Shown one piece after another: positions 20,474-29,056 of a stretch of 64,000 nucleotides of DNA. Numbering within the stretch: position 1 is the stretch's first letter; the number at the start of each line of letters is the position of its first letter. Position numbers and translations under genes: made by a program. This DNA is from Salibaculum griseiflavum (GTDB lineage: Bacteria; Pseudomonadota; Alphaproteobacteria; Rhodobacterales; Rhodobacteraceae), in contig NZ_QETF01000007.1 in the NCBI RefSeq assembly GCF_003129565.1, forward strand, positions 62,001-126,000, written 5' to 3'. The notes under the pieces were generated by a model that saw nothing but the letters and a program-made list of their open reading frames with translations, was not told where the DNA came from and made no database searches.

Positions 20474-21073
20474 ATGAAAGATCCGTTTATCCTAGCCTCT
20501 GCCTCCGCGATCCGGTCACAAATGCTGCGCGCAGCGGGCGTGCCACACGAATCGATACCCGCCCGGATAGACGAGGATGCGACAAAGGCTGCGCTCCTGT
20601 CCGAAGCTGCGTCCCCGCGCGACATTGCTGACGCGCTGGCCGAAATGAAAGCGCGCAAGCTGTCCATGAAGAACTTCGGCTCGCTCGTGCTTGGCTGTGA
20701 CCAGGTCTTGTCTTTCGACAAGAAACTGCTCTCGAAGCCCGAAGATCCCGAACAGGCCCGCACGCAGCTCGCCGCTCTAAGAGGTCAGACCCATCAACTG
20801 CTATCCGCCGCCGTGCTCTATCAGGATGGTGAACCGCTTTGGCGTCATGTCGGTGTTGCCCGTCTGACCATGCGCCAGTTCAGCGATGCCTACCTGGACG
20901 ACTATATCACCCGGAACTGGGACAGCATCCGGTGGTCCGTTGGAGGCTACAAGATCGAGGAAGAAGGCGTCAGGCTTTTCAGCAACATCATCGGCGATCA
21001 TTTCACCATACAGGGCCTGCCGCTCCTGGAACTCTTGTCATATCTGACGCTTCGCGGAACATTGCCGGCATGA
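20474..21073 (+). CDS. maf: Maf-family nucleoside triphosphate pyrophosphatase
   Basis: A 199-residue Maf protein. The ATG at 20474 starts MKDPFILASASAIRSQML, with the family SAS..R motif; AGGA lies about 8 bases upstream. Further motifs are LVLGCDQVL, with the catalytic acidic residue, and GGYKIEEEGVRLFSNIIGD. Maf enzymes hydrolyse modified or canonical nucleotides to monophosphates. The exact substrate cannot be read from sequence. The first gene right of the candidate origin, its TGA overlaps the aroE ATG (ATGA). Confidence 0.93.
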   Translation: MKDPFILASASAIRSQMLRAAGVPHESIPARIDEDATKAALLSEAASPRDIADALAEMKARKLSMKNFGSLVLGCDQVLSFDKKLLSKPEDPEQARTQLAALRGQTHQLLSAAVLYQDGEPLWRHVGVARLTMRQFSDAYLDDYITRNWDSIRWSVGGYKIEEEGVRLFSNIIGDHFTIQGLPLLELLSYLTLRGTLPA

Positions 21074-21903
21074 CGGATCATCACATTCCACTGGCCGGCG
21101 TCCTGGGAAACCCGGTCGCCCATTCGAAATCACCCCGCCTGTTCCGGCACTGGCTGCGGAAATACGGACGGGAAGGGTATTACTTGCCCATCCGAGTCGA
21201 GGAAAAGAACCTTGAACAGGTGATCCGAACCCTGCCCGCAATGGGTTTCGCGGGTGTGAACGTCACCATCCCGCACAAGGTTGCCGTGCTTGATATCGCG
21301 GACCTCGTAACCGACCGGGCCACGTTGATCGGGGCGGCGAACACGCTGATTTTCCGGCGCGACGGCAAGATCCATGCCGATAACACAGACGGCTACGGGT
21401 TCATCGCCAACCTTCAGCAGAACGCTCCCGGCTGGAAACCCGATAGCGGACCCGCCGCGGTTCTGGGGGCGGGCGGCGCGGCGCGGGCTGTCCTGTCATC
21501 GCTGATCGAGGTCGGGGTCAAAGAGATCTTTCTAAGCAATCGCACACGGCCTCGTGCCGACGCGCTGAAATCGGAATTCGGGTCCCGGATTACCGTGATC
21601 GACTGGGTTCAGGCCGGTAACATGCTCGAAGATTGCGCGACGGTGGTGAACACGACGTCCCTTGGCATGAAGGGCCAGCCGGAATTGCGCGTGCCGCTGG
21701 ACGGATTGCAGCGTGGAACCGTCGTCACCGATCTTGTCTACACACCTTTGCGCACCCGCCTCTTGCGGGAGGCCGAGGAAGCTGGCTGTGTCACCGTCGA
21801 CGGTCTTGGCATGCTACTTCATCAGGCCGTGCCCGGATTTGAACGCTGGTTCGGTGTACGTCCGGAGGTCGATGTAGATACCCGTGCCGCGGTTCTCAAA
21901 TGA
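21070..21903 (+). CDS. aroE: Shikimate dehydrogenase AroE
   Basis: A 277-residue AroE reducing 3-dehydroshikimate to shikimate with NADPH in aromatic amino acid synthesis. The N-terminal NPVAHSKSPRLF and NVTIPHK (catalytic lysine) motifs are present, as is NTDGYGF. The nucleotide-binding AVLGAGGAARAVL follows near residue 130. The start at 21070 overlaps the maf stop. The longer open frame upstream is the second frame of maf and is not used. Confidence 0.96.
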   Translation: MTDHHIPLAGVLGNPVAHSKSPRLFRHWLRKYGREGYYLPIRVEEKNLEQVIRTLPAMGFAGVNVTIPHKVAVLDIADLVTDRATLIGAANTLIFRRDGKIHADNTDGYGFIANLQQNAPGWKPDSGPAAVLGAGGAARAVLSSLIEVGVKEIFLSNRTRPRADALKSEFGSRITVIDWVQAGNMLEDCATVVNTTSLGMKGQPELRVPLDGLQRGTVVTDLVYTPLRTRLLREAEEAGCVTVDGLGMLLHQAVPGFERWFGVRPEVDVDTRAAVLK

Positions 21904-22490
21904 CCTGTCTTATCGGCCTGACCGGATCAATCGGTATGGGCAAAAGCACGACGGCCCAGATGTTTGCAGATGAGGGACTTCCGGTCTGGGACGCGGATCA
22001 TGCCGTTCATCGGCTTTACGCGAAGGGAGGCAGGGCGGTTCCGGCCGTTGCCGATGCCATGCCCGACGCGATTGTTGACGGTGCCGTCTGCCGGAATCGG
22101 CTAAAGGCGATCCTGAAGGCGGATCCCAGCCTCTACGCGGTCCTTGAAGGCATCGTTCATCCCCTCGTGGCCCGCGACCGGGAAGATTTCCTTGCGGCCC
22201 ATCGCGCGTCACCCTTCGTGCTGTTTGATATTCCGTTGCTTTTTGAAACCGGGGCCGAGGCCTGGCTGGACGTTACGATCTGCGTTACCGCTCCACCCGC
22301 GGTGCAAAAGTCCAGGGTCCTGTCCCGGCCAGGCATGACCGAAGAGCAATTCCAATCCATCCTGTCGCGCCAGATGCCCGATTCCGAAAAGCGAAGCCGC
22401 GCGGACTATGTGATCGAGACGCTGACGCTTGACGCTGCGCGGGCATCCGTCAGATCAATACTTGAAGAGCTGAGAGAGACCCATGCGTGA
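21900..22490 (+). CDS. coaE: Dephospho-CoA kinase
   Basis: A 196-residue CoaE, last step of coenzyme A synthesis. The P-loop [12 protein letters not shown] lies at residues 6-17, followed by [22 protein letters not shown] and a CoA-binding lid follow. The ATG overlaps the aroE TGA by 4 bases, and its own stop lies inside the start of dnaQ, so maf-aroE-coaE-dnaQ form a tight operon. Confidence 0.95.
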   Translation: MTCLIGLTGSIGMGKSTTAQMFADEGLPVWDADHAVHRLYAKGGRAVPAVADAMPDAIVDGAVCRNRLKAILKADPSLYAVLEGIVHPLVARDREDFLAAHRASPFVLFDIPLLFETGAEAWLDVTICVTAPPAVQKSRVLSRPGMTEEQFQSILSRQMPDSEKRSRADYVIETLTLDAARASVRSILEELRETHA

Positions 22491-23217
22491 AATCGTTCTC
22501 GACACCGAAACCACGGGATTCGAGCCGGGCCAGGGGGACCGTCTCGTCGAGATCGGTGCGATCGAGCTGTTCAACCATATGCCGACCGGCCGAACCTACC
22601 ATCAGTATATCAATCCCCAGCGGGACATGCCGCAATCGGCCTTCGAAGTGCACGGGATCGGCCCCGATATTCTTGATCCACCGCGGGCTGCGGAAGCAGG
22701 CGAGGTCACGCTGAAGGACAAGCCGCTTTTTGCCGCGGTCGGGCAGGCCTTCCTCGAGTTCATCGGCGATGCCAACCTGGTGATCCACAACGCCGCCTTC
22801 GACATGAAGTTTCTCAACGCCGAGCTTGGTTGGGCGGGTCTTGGTCAGATCCCATGGGAGCAGGCCGTTGACACGCTGGACATGGCGCGCCGGAAATACC
22901 CCGGTTCACCCGCATCACTCGACGCACTTTGCCGCCGGTTCAACATCGACAATACTGCCCGCACATTGCACGGCGCTTTGCTCGATAGTGAAATCCTGGC
23001 AGAGGTTTACCTGGAGCTGATCGGTGGGCGCCAGCCTGGTCTTGTTCTGTCCAGTGGCACCCGCGATTCACGGACTGTTGCAGCCGACAGCGATTGGCGG
23101 CCGATGCCACGGCCAAAGCCACTTCCCGAACGCCTGACTCAATCGGAAAAGGACGCCCACGCGGCGTTCGTTGAAACGCTTGGCGAGGACGCCCTCTGGA
23201 AGACGCTGGACGCCTGA
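22483..23217 (+). CDS. dnaQ: DNA polymerase III epsilon subunit (3'-5' proofreading exonuclease)
   Basis: A 244-residue DnaQ. The Exo I motif [11 protein letters not shown] is at residues 5-15, Exo [17 protein letters not shown] near 95-109, and Exo [20 protein letters not shown] near 166-182, giving the DEDDh active site. It proofreads for the replicative polymerase. The start overlaps the coaE stop by 8 bases. The stop codon lies inside an intrinsic terminator stem shared with the end of convergent secB. Confidence 0.95.
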   Translation: MREIVLDTETTGFEPGQGDRLVEIGAIELFNHMPTGRTYHQYINPQRDMPQSAFEVHGIGPDILDPPRAAEAGEVTLKDKPLFAAVGQAFLEFIGDANLVIHNAAFDMKFLNAELGWAGLGQIPWEQAVDTLDMARRKYPGSPASLDALCRRFNIDNTARTLHGALLDSEILAEVYLELIGGRQPGLVLSSGTRDSRTVAADSDWRPMPRPKPLPERLTQSEKDAHAAFVETLGEDALWKTLDA

Positions 23218-23237
23218 GGATCAGGCGTCGGTTTTTT
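23209..23237 (+). terminator. Rho-independent terminator of the maf-dnaQ operon
   Basis: A perfect 9-base stem GACGCCTGA / TCAGGCGTC with a GGA loop is followed by GG and six T residues. The left arm contains the dnaQ stop codon and the right arm the last codons and stop of secB on the other strand. The U-tract orientation serves the plus strand. Confidence 0.88.
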
Positions 23238-23727
23238 GCTGGGCGCGCTGGGCCAACTGCTGGCGATACAGGGCCAGGAAGTCGATCTGTTCGAGATTGA
23301 GCGGCGGGAAACCACCGTCGCGGGTCACGTCGCTCACGATCCGGCGCACGAACGGGAAGGTCTGGCGCGGGCACTCGATCAGAAGGAACGGATGCAACTG
23401 CTCGTCGGGCACGCCTTCGACGTGGAAGATGCCGGCATATTCCAGCTCCAGCAGGAAAAGGGTCTTGTCCGATCCCTGGTTGGTCGATGTCACCTTCATC
23501 TTGGTGATGACCTCGTATTGGTTCTCGGCGCCACGCTTGCGCGCGTCCAGGCTGACCTCGACCTTGATCTCGGGCTTCACCTCGCCGTCAACACCGGTCT
23601 GGGCCATGACGTTTTCGAAAGACATGTCGCGGGTGTATTGCGCGAGGATGCGGTGCTTGATCTGAGGGGCTTGCTGTTGCGTCGTGGCGGCGGTTTCTTC
23701 CGCCGCGCCGTTTTCATTCTCGGCCAT
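23221..23727 (-). CDS. secB: Protein-export chaperone SecB
   Basis: A 168-residue SecB. The start ATG at 23727 (MAENENG) is chosen over an upstream in-frame ATG because AGGAG lies 7 bases before it and homologues start there. Motifs include ILAQYTRDMSFENV near residues 27-40 and ECPRQTFPFVRRIVSDVTRDGGFPPL. SecB holds preproteins unfolded and hands them to SecA. It converges on dnaQ with 3 bases between stops. Confidence 0.95.
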   Translation of the reverse strand: MAENENGAAEETAATTQQQAPQIKHRILAQYTRDMSFENVMAQTGVDGEVKPEIKVEVSLDARKRGAENQYEVITKMKVTSTNQGSDKTLFLLELEYAGIFHVEGVPDEQLHPFLLIECPRQTFPFVRRIVSDVTRDGGFPPLNLEQIDFLALYRQQLAQRAQQKTDA

Positions 23728-23783
23728 CGGGGCGCTCCTGGTTGAATAAATCGAAGGCTTCGTAGCAGCGGATTGCTCAAGCC

Positions 23784-24278
23784 TCAATGCTTGGTCCAGC
23801 CGGATCCGTTATGATTGGGGCGATGCTCGGACGGAATATCCTCAAACTCGGCATCAATGATCCTGTCATCTGGCTTGCGGCGCGCGTTCGGGTCGGTTTG
23901 CGCCGGACCGGCTCCCATCTGGAACGAGCGCATCTTGATCCGCGACTGCGCCCATCTGAAGACGGCCTGACGCACCCCGGGCACGAGCAAGGCAAAGCCG
24001 ACCGCATCGGTGAAGAAACCGGGCGTCAGCATCAGCGCCCCGGAAAACAGGATCATTGCCCCATGGGCCAGGGGCTCGGACGGATCGGTCAGGTCTTCCA
24101 TCGATCGCCGGAGCCGATCCATCGCCAAAGCGCCCTGGCTGCGGACCATGGCAGCGCCGATGATTGCAGTCGCGATCACGATGAACAGCGTCCAGCCAAG
24201 GCCGATGAGGCCGCCCAACTGGATGAACAGGGTGATCTCGATCAGCGGAATTGCAATGAAGAGAAGAAAAAGCGGCAT
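23784..24278 (-). CDS. fxsA: FxsA-family membrane protein
   Basis: A 164-residue protein starting MPLFLLFIAIPLIEITLFIQ, with GGAGGG before the ATG at 24278. Three or four hydrophobic segments lie at about 2-18, 25-45 and 70-100, followed by a polar C-terminal tail. FxsA (Pfam FxsA, named for relief of F-plasmid exclusion of phage T7 in E. coli) is a cytoplasmic-membrane protein of unknown biochemical role. It is divergent from the Tim44-like gene. A much longer frame running upstream (to 25265) is antisense to mltA and not credible. Confidence 0.88.
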   Translation of the reverse strand: MPLFLLFIAIPLIEITLFIQLGGLIGLGWTLFIVIATAIIGAAMVRSQGALAMDRLRRSMEDLTDPSEPLAHGAMILFSGALMLTPGFFTDAVGFALLVPGVRQAVFRWAQSRIKMRSFQMGAGPAQTDPNARRKPDDRIIDAEFEDIPSEHRPNHNGSGWTKH

Positions 24279-24389
24279 GATCGCCCTCCAACCGGCGGAA
24301 CTTGGTCGGGGCCAAGGTGGACTTGGCCCGGTCGCCACCTTACATAGGTTCGACAGGCCATTGTTGCTACATCCGCAAGAGAGATAACC

Positions 24390-25049
24390 ATGAATTCGCC
24401 CATTCTTCAGCTTCTGGTCCTTGCCGGGATCGCCATCTTCCTGATCCTCCGGCTGCGGAGTGTTCTGGGAACGCGCGAAGGGTTCGAAAAGCCGCCCGTC
24501 CCGCGACAAAGGGATAACGACCGCCAGGCGCCGGAGCTTGAGGTGATAGAGAGTGGCCCGGATCACGACATCATCGACCATGTCCCCGAGGACAGCGATG
24601 CCGCCAAGGCGCTGGCCAAGATGAAACGGATCGACAACGACTTTTCCGTGCGGGACTTTCTGCAAGGTGCACGTGGCGCCTACGAAATGATCCTGACCGC
24701 TTTCGAGAATGGCGAGATGGCGGATATCAAGCCGTTCCTGTCCGATGATGTTTACGAAGCCTTTGCCGAAGTGGTCGAATCCCGCAATGAGCAGGGGCTG
24801 AATATCGACTTCACCTTTGTCGGGGTGTCTGAACTGAAACTGGCCGACGCGGATTTCGATGACATGACGAACGAGGCCGAACTGACCGTGCGCTTCATCG
24901 GCGAGATGACCTCGGTTGTCCGCGACCGCGCCGGAGATGTTATCGAGGGATCCGCCACCGATATCAAGCGTCAGCGTGATGTCTGGACCTTTGCCCGTAA
25001 GATGGGAACATCCGATCCCAACTGGACCCTTGTTGCGACAGGCGAATGA
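24390..25049 (+). CDS. Tim44/TimA-family membrane-anchored protein
   Basis: A 219-residue protein with one N-terminal membrane segment (residues about 5-22), a charged linker, and a C-terminal Tim44-like domain (about 80-215: DFLQGARGAYEMILTAFENG, EALTVRFIGEM-like region, WTFARKMG). It is the alphaproteobacterial relative of mitochondrial Tim44/MRPL45. Its bacterial role is poorly defined and it is thought to act as a membrane adaptor. It forms an operon with mltA and smr through ATGA overlaps. Confidence 0.85.
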   Translation: MNSPILQLLVLAGIAIFLILRLRSVLGTREGFEKPPVPRQRDNDRQAPELEVIESGPDHDIIDHVPEDSDAAKALAKMKRIDNDFSVRDFLQGARGAYEMILTAFENGEMADIKPFLSDDVYEAFAEVVESRNEQGLNIDFTFVGVSELKLADADFDDMTNEAELTVRFIGEMTSVVRDRAGDVIEGSATDIKRQRDVWTFARKMGTSDPNWTLVATGE

Positions 25050-26074
25050 ATCGGAGGGTCGGATCGGCCGTTCTTGTGCTTGCCCTCTGCTCCGGGGCGG
25101 CCATGGCTGAACCGACCTACAGCCTTCTTGATTTCTCTGACCTCCGCGGTTGGTCCGAGGACGACCATCAGGAGGCGCTTGATGTTTTCCTGACAACCTG
25201 TGGCGACATCGAGCAGCACGGATGGCCCGCGCTGTGTGATCTCGCCAGCCAGGGGCAGGAAGCACGTGCTTTTTTCGAGACCTTTTTCACGCCGGTTCTG
25301 ATCCAAGATGAGCAGGACATGCTGTTCACCGGCTATTTCGAGCCGGCGATCCGGGGGTCTCGGCGACAGGGCGGGCCTTATCAATACCCGCTGTATCGTT
25401 TGCCGAATGATCTTGAACCGCCCTGGTTGACCCGTCGGGAAATCGAGGAATCCGGTGTGCTGGACGGGCGGGGGCTGGAAATCGCCTGGATCGACGATCC
25501 GGTCGATGTCTTTTTTTTGCAGGTGCAGGGATCAGGCCGGGTGAAGCTCGACGATGGGTCGATCGTCCGCGTCGGCTATGCGGGCGCCAACGGGCATGAG
25601 TATTCCTCGATCGGGTCCGAGCTTGTGCGCCGTGGCATCTACAAGGCGCACCAGGTTTCGGCGGACGTGATCCGATCCTGGGTGCGGCGCAATCCCCGCG
25701 ATGGGCAGGGTCTACTCTGGACCAACGACAGTTTTGTGTTCTTCCGAGAGCTCGACGATGTTCCGGCCGATATGGGCCCAATTGGTGCGATGGGTCGGTC
25801 GGTTACAGCCGGGCGCACTATCGCAGTGGATCCGTCGATCACCTTGCTGGGCAGTCCGGTCTGGATCGAAAAGGACGGCGCCGAGCCGATCAATCGACTG
25901 ATGGTTGCGCAGGATACAGGATCGGCGATCAAGGGGGCACAGCGAGCTGACATCTTCTTTGGAACGGGCGATGCGGCCGGACGTGCAGCAGGAAAGGTTC
26001 GTGATGGCGGCCGCATGATCGTTCTCATGCCGATCCAGAACGCTTTGGCCCTGGTGCCCGAAATCGTGGAATGA
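25046..26074 (+). CDS. mltA: Membrane-bound lytic murein transglycosylase A
   Basis: A 342-residue MltA. The signal peptide is residues 1-21 (VLVLALCSGAAMA), cleaved after AMA. The N-terminal MltA domain contains MLFTGYFEPAIRGS. The 3D domain near the C-terminus has TIAVDPSITLLGSPVWI, whose Asp is the expected catalytic acid. It cleaves peptidoglycan to 1,6-anhydroMurNAc products, substrates for recycling; amgK and murU, also in this window, handle MurNAc. No lipobox is obvious, so it may be periplasmic rather than lipid-anchored. Confidence 0.92.
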   Translation: MNRRVGSAVLVLALCSGAAMAEPTYSLLDFSDLRGWSEDDHQEALDVFLTTCGDIEQHGWPALCDLASQGQEARAFFETFFTPVLIQDEQDMLFTGYFEPAIRGSRRQGGPYQYPLYRLPNDLEPPWLTRREIEESGVLDGRGLEIAWIDDPVDVFFLQVQGSGRVKLDDGSIVRVGYAGANGHEYSSIGSELVRRGIYKAHQVSADVIRSWVRRNPRDGQGLLWTNDSFVFFRELDDVPADMGPIGAMGRSVTAGRTIAVDPSITLLGSPVWIEKDGAEPINRLMVAQDTGSAIKGAQRADIFFGTGDAAGRAAGKVRDGGRMIVLMPIQNALALVPEIVE

Positions 26075-26661
26075 AACGGCCGCGTCACCTTTCGCCCGAG
26101 GAGCGCGCCTTGTGGGACAAGGTCGCGCGCTCGGCCAAGCCATTGGAGGATCGGCCCAAGCCGCAACGAGATGCGGCACCCAAGAGAAAGGCGGCCGCCA
26201 AGACACAGGCACCCGCAGATCGGCTGACGCCATTTCGGATCGGCGAGAAGATCGACCATTCGGGCGATCATGATCTTCTACCTTCGCTCAGTGAACAGAT
26301 CGGAAATGCGCCGCTGGCCATGGATCGAAAGACACATGGCAAGTTGAAGCGCGGCAAGCTGAAGCCCGAGGCACGACTGGACCTGCACGGGATGACACTG
26401 GCCGAGGCGCATCCGGAACTGATGGCATTCATCCTGTCCTCGCAAGCGGCCGGTCGGCGTCTTGTCCTCGTGATCACCGGCAAGGGCAAAAACCGTGATA
26501 CCGGCGATCCTATCCCCACCCGGCTGGGCGTCTTGCGTCACCAGGTGCCGCAGTGGTTGCGGATGCCGCCATTGGCTCCGGTTGTTCTGCAAGTGACAGA
26601 GGCGCATGCGCGCCATGGCGGGCAGGGCGCCTTTTACGTTTATCTAAGACGCCGCGGCTGA
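26071..26661 (+). CDS. Smr-domain protein
   Basis: A 196-residue protein with a basic, low-complexity N-terminus and a C-terminal Smr domain (about residues 105-195). It shows the LDLHGMTLAEA motif and the GKGKNRDTG nucleotide/nucleic-acid loop. Smr domains can have nicking or RNA endonuclease activity; for stand-alone alphaproteobacterial proteins the substrate is unknown. The ATG overlaps the mltA stop, and the 3' end overlaps the convergent MFS gene by 18 bases. Confidence 0.88.
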   Translation: MKRPRHLSPEERALWDKVARSAKPLEDRPKPQRDAAPKRKAAAKTQAPADRLTPFRIGEKIDHSGDHDLLPSLSEQIGNAPLAMDRKTHGKLKRGKLKPEARLDLHGMTLAEAHPELMAFILSSQAAGRRLVLVITGKGKNRDTGDPIPTRLGVLRHQVPQWLRMPPLAPVVLQVTEAHARHGGQGAFYVYLRRRG

Positions 26662-27867
26662 TAGCTGCCGTGCGCTGGCAATGCCGATGCCCGCAGCGAT
26701 ACAGGTCAGGATGAAATAAGCCGCGATCCAGAGCATCTGCGTCTCGATCCCGATCCCGGCGGTTATCAAACTACCGGTCAGGCCGGGGCCGATGGCCGAC
26801 CCCAGAACCATGATGGCGGTGCCCATGGCCTTGATCGCGCCGATATGGCGGGTGCCGTAGAATTCCGCCCAGAACGCGGATGTCAGAGGATTGTTTGCCC
26901 CGCTTCCAACAGCCAGCAGGGCCAAACCCAGTGCAGCGCCCCAAGGCGTTTGCGCCATCGCGAAGGCGACGAAGCCCAGCGCCATGGGAAACTGGTAGAT
27001 CGGCATCAGCCGCCGTGTTCCCACCTTGTCGATGATGAACCCGGTCCCAAAAGCCGCCGCGACGCTGATGGACGTATAGAGCGGGAAGAGCGCAACCAGT
27101 TCCAGATGCGTCCAGCCCTTGATCTCGGCAAAGTGCACCTGCTGGAAAAAGAACGCGGTATTGAATGCCGGAGGGCCAAGTAGCGCCGGGATCATGAACC
27201 AGAAAAGCGGATGTTTCAGAACCTCGCCACGCGTCCAATGGCGATTTCCAAGGCCAACGGCCTGAGATCCCTTTGCATCGTCCTGCGGCGTGCGCTCCAG
27301 CCGCAGGAGCCGTTGTAGGATGGGTAACAACATCAATGCGAAGACCGCGCATCCCACCCAGATCAAACGCCAGTCGAACCAGACGAGAAGCGCCACGATC
27401 AGGATCGGCAGGATCGCTTCGGCCACGGAAAAGCCCAGGCTGGCAATGGAGAGCGCCTTGCCCCGTGTCGCCACGAACCAGCGCGACATGGCGACCTGGC
27501 CCATATGGCTCATCATGCCCTGGCCCACGAACCGCAGGAAAAAGATGGCGGGCACAAGAACCCACCAAGCGGGCGCAGCCGCCATGAAAAGGCAGGCGCC
27601 AGCCGTGCCGATCAGGATCATCGCGCCCAGTGCCCGGATTCGGAAAACATCCGTCAGTGCCCCGGACCAGACCATCACGAGCGCGCTGGCCAATGTGCCG
27701 ACCGCATATATCTGTCCCCAGGCCGCATGGCTCAGCCCGAATTCGGCGCGGATCTCGCCTGCGAACAGTGAAATGAAGAACGTTTGACCGAATGCCGACC
27801 CGAAGGTCAGAAGAAACCCGGCGGACAGGAAAGCCGCATTGTCGCGAATGAAAGGAAGCAGGCGCAT
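26644..27867 (-). CDS. MFS transporter
   Basis: A 407-residue major facilitator with about 12 hydrophobic segments. The start at 27867 (MRLLPFIRDNAAFLSAGFLL) is chosen because the open frame upstream encodes only arginine/proline-rich sequence. The loop after TM2 reads VWSGALTDVFRIR, a recognisable variant of MFS motif A. It resembles the monocarboxylate/oxalate-formate antiporter type of MFS in overall layout, but the substrate cannot be inferred. No regulator is adjacent. Confidence 0.85.
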   Translation of the reverse strand: MRLLPFIRDNAAFLSAGFLLTFGSAFGQTFFISLFAGEIRAEFGLSHAAWGQIYAVGTLASALVMVWSGALTDVFRIRALGAMILIGTAGACLFMAAAPAWWVLVPAIFFLRFVGQGMMSHMGQVAMSRWFVATRGKALSIASLGFSVAEAILPILIVALLVWFDWRLIWVGCAVFALMLLPILQRLLRLERTPQDDAKGSQAVGLGNRHWTRGEVLKHPLFWFMIPALLGPPAFNTAFFFQQVHFAEIKGWTHLELVALFPLYTSISVAAAFGTGFIIDKVGTRRLMPIYQFPMALGFVAFAMAQTPWGAALGLALLAVGSGANNPLTSAFWAEFYGTRHIGAIKAMGTAIMVLGSAIGPGLTGSLITAGIGIETQMLWIAAYFILTCIAAGIGIASARQLSAAAS

Positions 27868-27946
27868 GGCCGCATATCTGCGCCTTTCGCCGGAAAGTGG
27901 AAAGCCCCAATCTCGCTCCCCGCGCGCGCTGGGGCGCGGCCCAGGT

Positions 27947-29056
27947 TCAGGGTGACAGCGCCGTGACGGGTGACAGGATGATCTGGGTCGCATTCTGCAC
28001 CGTCAAGACAGTCCCGGGCAAAAGCCCCGGTCGCCCTGCCTGCTCGCCCTGGAAGGCCGCGTTCAGGCTTCCCAAATCCTGCATCAACGCAATCAGTGTT
28101 GGCGAGGTTGCGGGGGTCAGGTGTCGTGTTCCGTCCCGGAAATTGGAGACGTCCAGCATGGTGACCTCCAGGTCGGCCACCCGTTCCAGATCGGACAGGT
28201 TGCCCAGCCTTTCGCGCTGTCCCGTCAGCCGGGCCGACAATTGGAGTGCCCGGTCGCGTTGTGACGTAAAGATCAGGAAAGGCTGCGGCAGGTCACCGAT
28301 CCGTCGCGCCTGCATGCGGAACAGGTCGACATCGATATCCGGAGACATGAGGATCACACCTTCGACGGTGCGCGATGCCGCGCCGGGCCGGCCGATTTCG
28401 ATCTGGCGCAGGGTTTCCATCAGCATCAGGGACCCAAGGGAATGTCCGACGAGAATGATGTCCTCGGCCCCGGCCGCGCGGGTTTCTTCCAGCAGGGCTT
28501 CAAGACCGTCGCGCCCGAAGAGCACACTGTCGCGATCATAGCTGTAACCCAGCGGGTTGTTCAGGCTGGGCCAGGCGTAATGCACGGCAACACCGGGCAG
28601 GGACAGGTCTTCGGCCAGCTGTGCCAGACGGATCATGCCCTCGGCGAAGGTGCTGTTGAACCCATGCACGAACAGGACCACGTCGCGTTCGCCGCGCGGT
28701 TGGTTGCGCAGGTCGCGCGCCAGGGCGCGGCGAAAACTCGTGCGGTCATCATAGACAACAGCTTCTGTTGCTACGAAGTCAGTGCTCGGGTCGGGCGTAT
28801 TCTGGGGGTAAGAAACATCACCAGCCTGGCGGTCGGGCGGGATCGACATATCGAACCGACCGAAACTCGCGCGGGCGGTGCGGGCGGTTCCATAGACCAG
28901 GCCAGGATCGTCAGAGGCGGACCGGGTGGTGGAATAGAAGACGGCGCGTTGCTGTCCGACCTCGGCCGCGGTCGGGTCAAGGGCGATTGTGCCGCGCGGC
29001 GTGCAACCAGCAATGGCCCAAACCAGAAAGATCAGCGCACCGCGCCAATGCGTCAT
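27947..29056 (-). CDS. Lipoprotein alpha/beta hydrolase (DUF900 type)
   Basis: A 369-residue protein with a lipoprotein signal ending in AIAGC (Cys near residue 18). The alpha/beta-hydrolase core has VVLFVHGFNSTF (oxyanion region) and the nucleophile elbow VGHSLGS (Ser). Acidic and His residues follow (SPDIDVD; DGTRHL). This architecture matches DUF900 esterase-like proteins of unknown substrate. The ATG at 29056 shares a base with the hslU stop (TGATG); a GTG one codon earlier is possible. It sits at the end of the hslVU operon, though no protease link is known. Confidence 0.85.
   Translation of the reverse strand: MTHWRGALIFLVWAIAGCTPRGTIALDPTAAEVGQQRAVFYSTTRSASDDPGLVYGTARTARASFGRFDMSIPPDRQAGDVSYPQNTPDPSTDFVATEAVVYDDRTSFRRALARDLRNQPRGERDVVLFVHGFNSTFAEGMIRLAQLAEDLSLPGVAVHYAWPSLNNPLGYSYDRDSVLFGRDGLEALLEETRAAGAEDIILVGHSLGSLMLMETLRQIEIGRPGAASRTVEGVILMSPDIDVDLFRMQARRIGDLPQPFLIFTSQRDRALQLSARLTGQRERLGNLSDLERVADLEVTMLDVSNFRDGTRHLTPATSPTLIALMQDLGSLNAAFQGEQAGRPGLLPGTVLTVQNATQIILSPVTALSP

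Noticed and set aside
24279-25265. Upstream extension of the fxsA frame, giving 493 codons
   Set aside because: It runs antisense to the Tim44-like and mltA genes. The FxsA start with GGAGGG at 24278 fits the family length.
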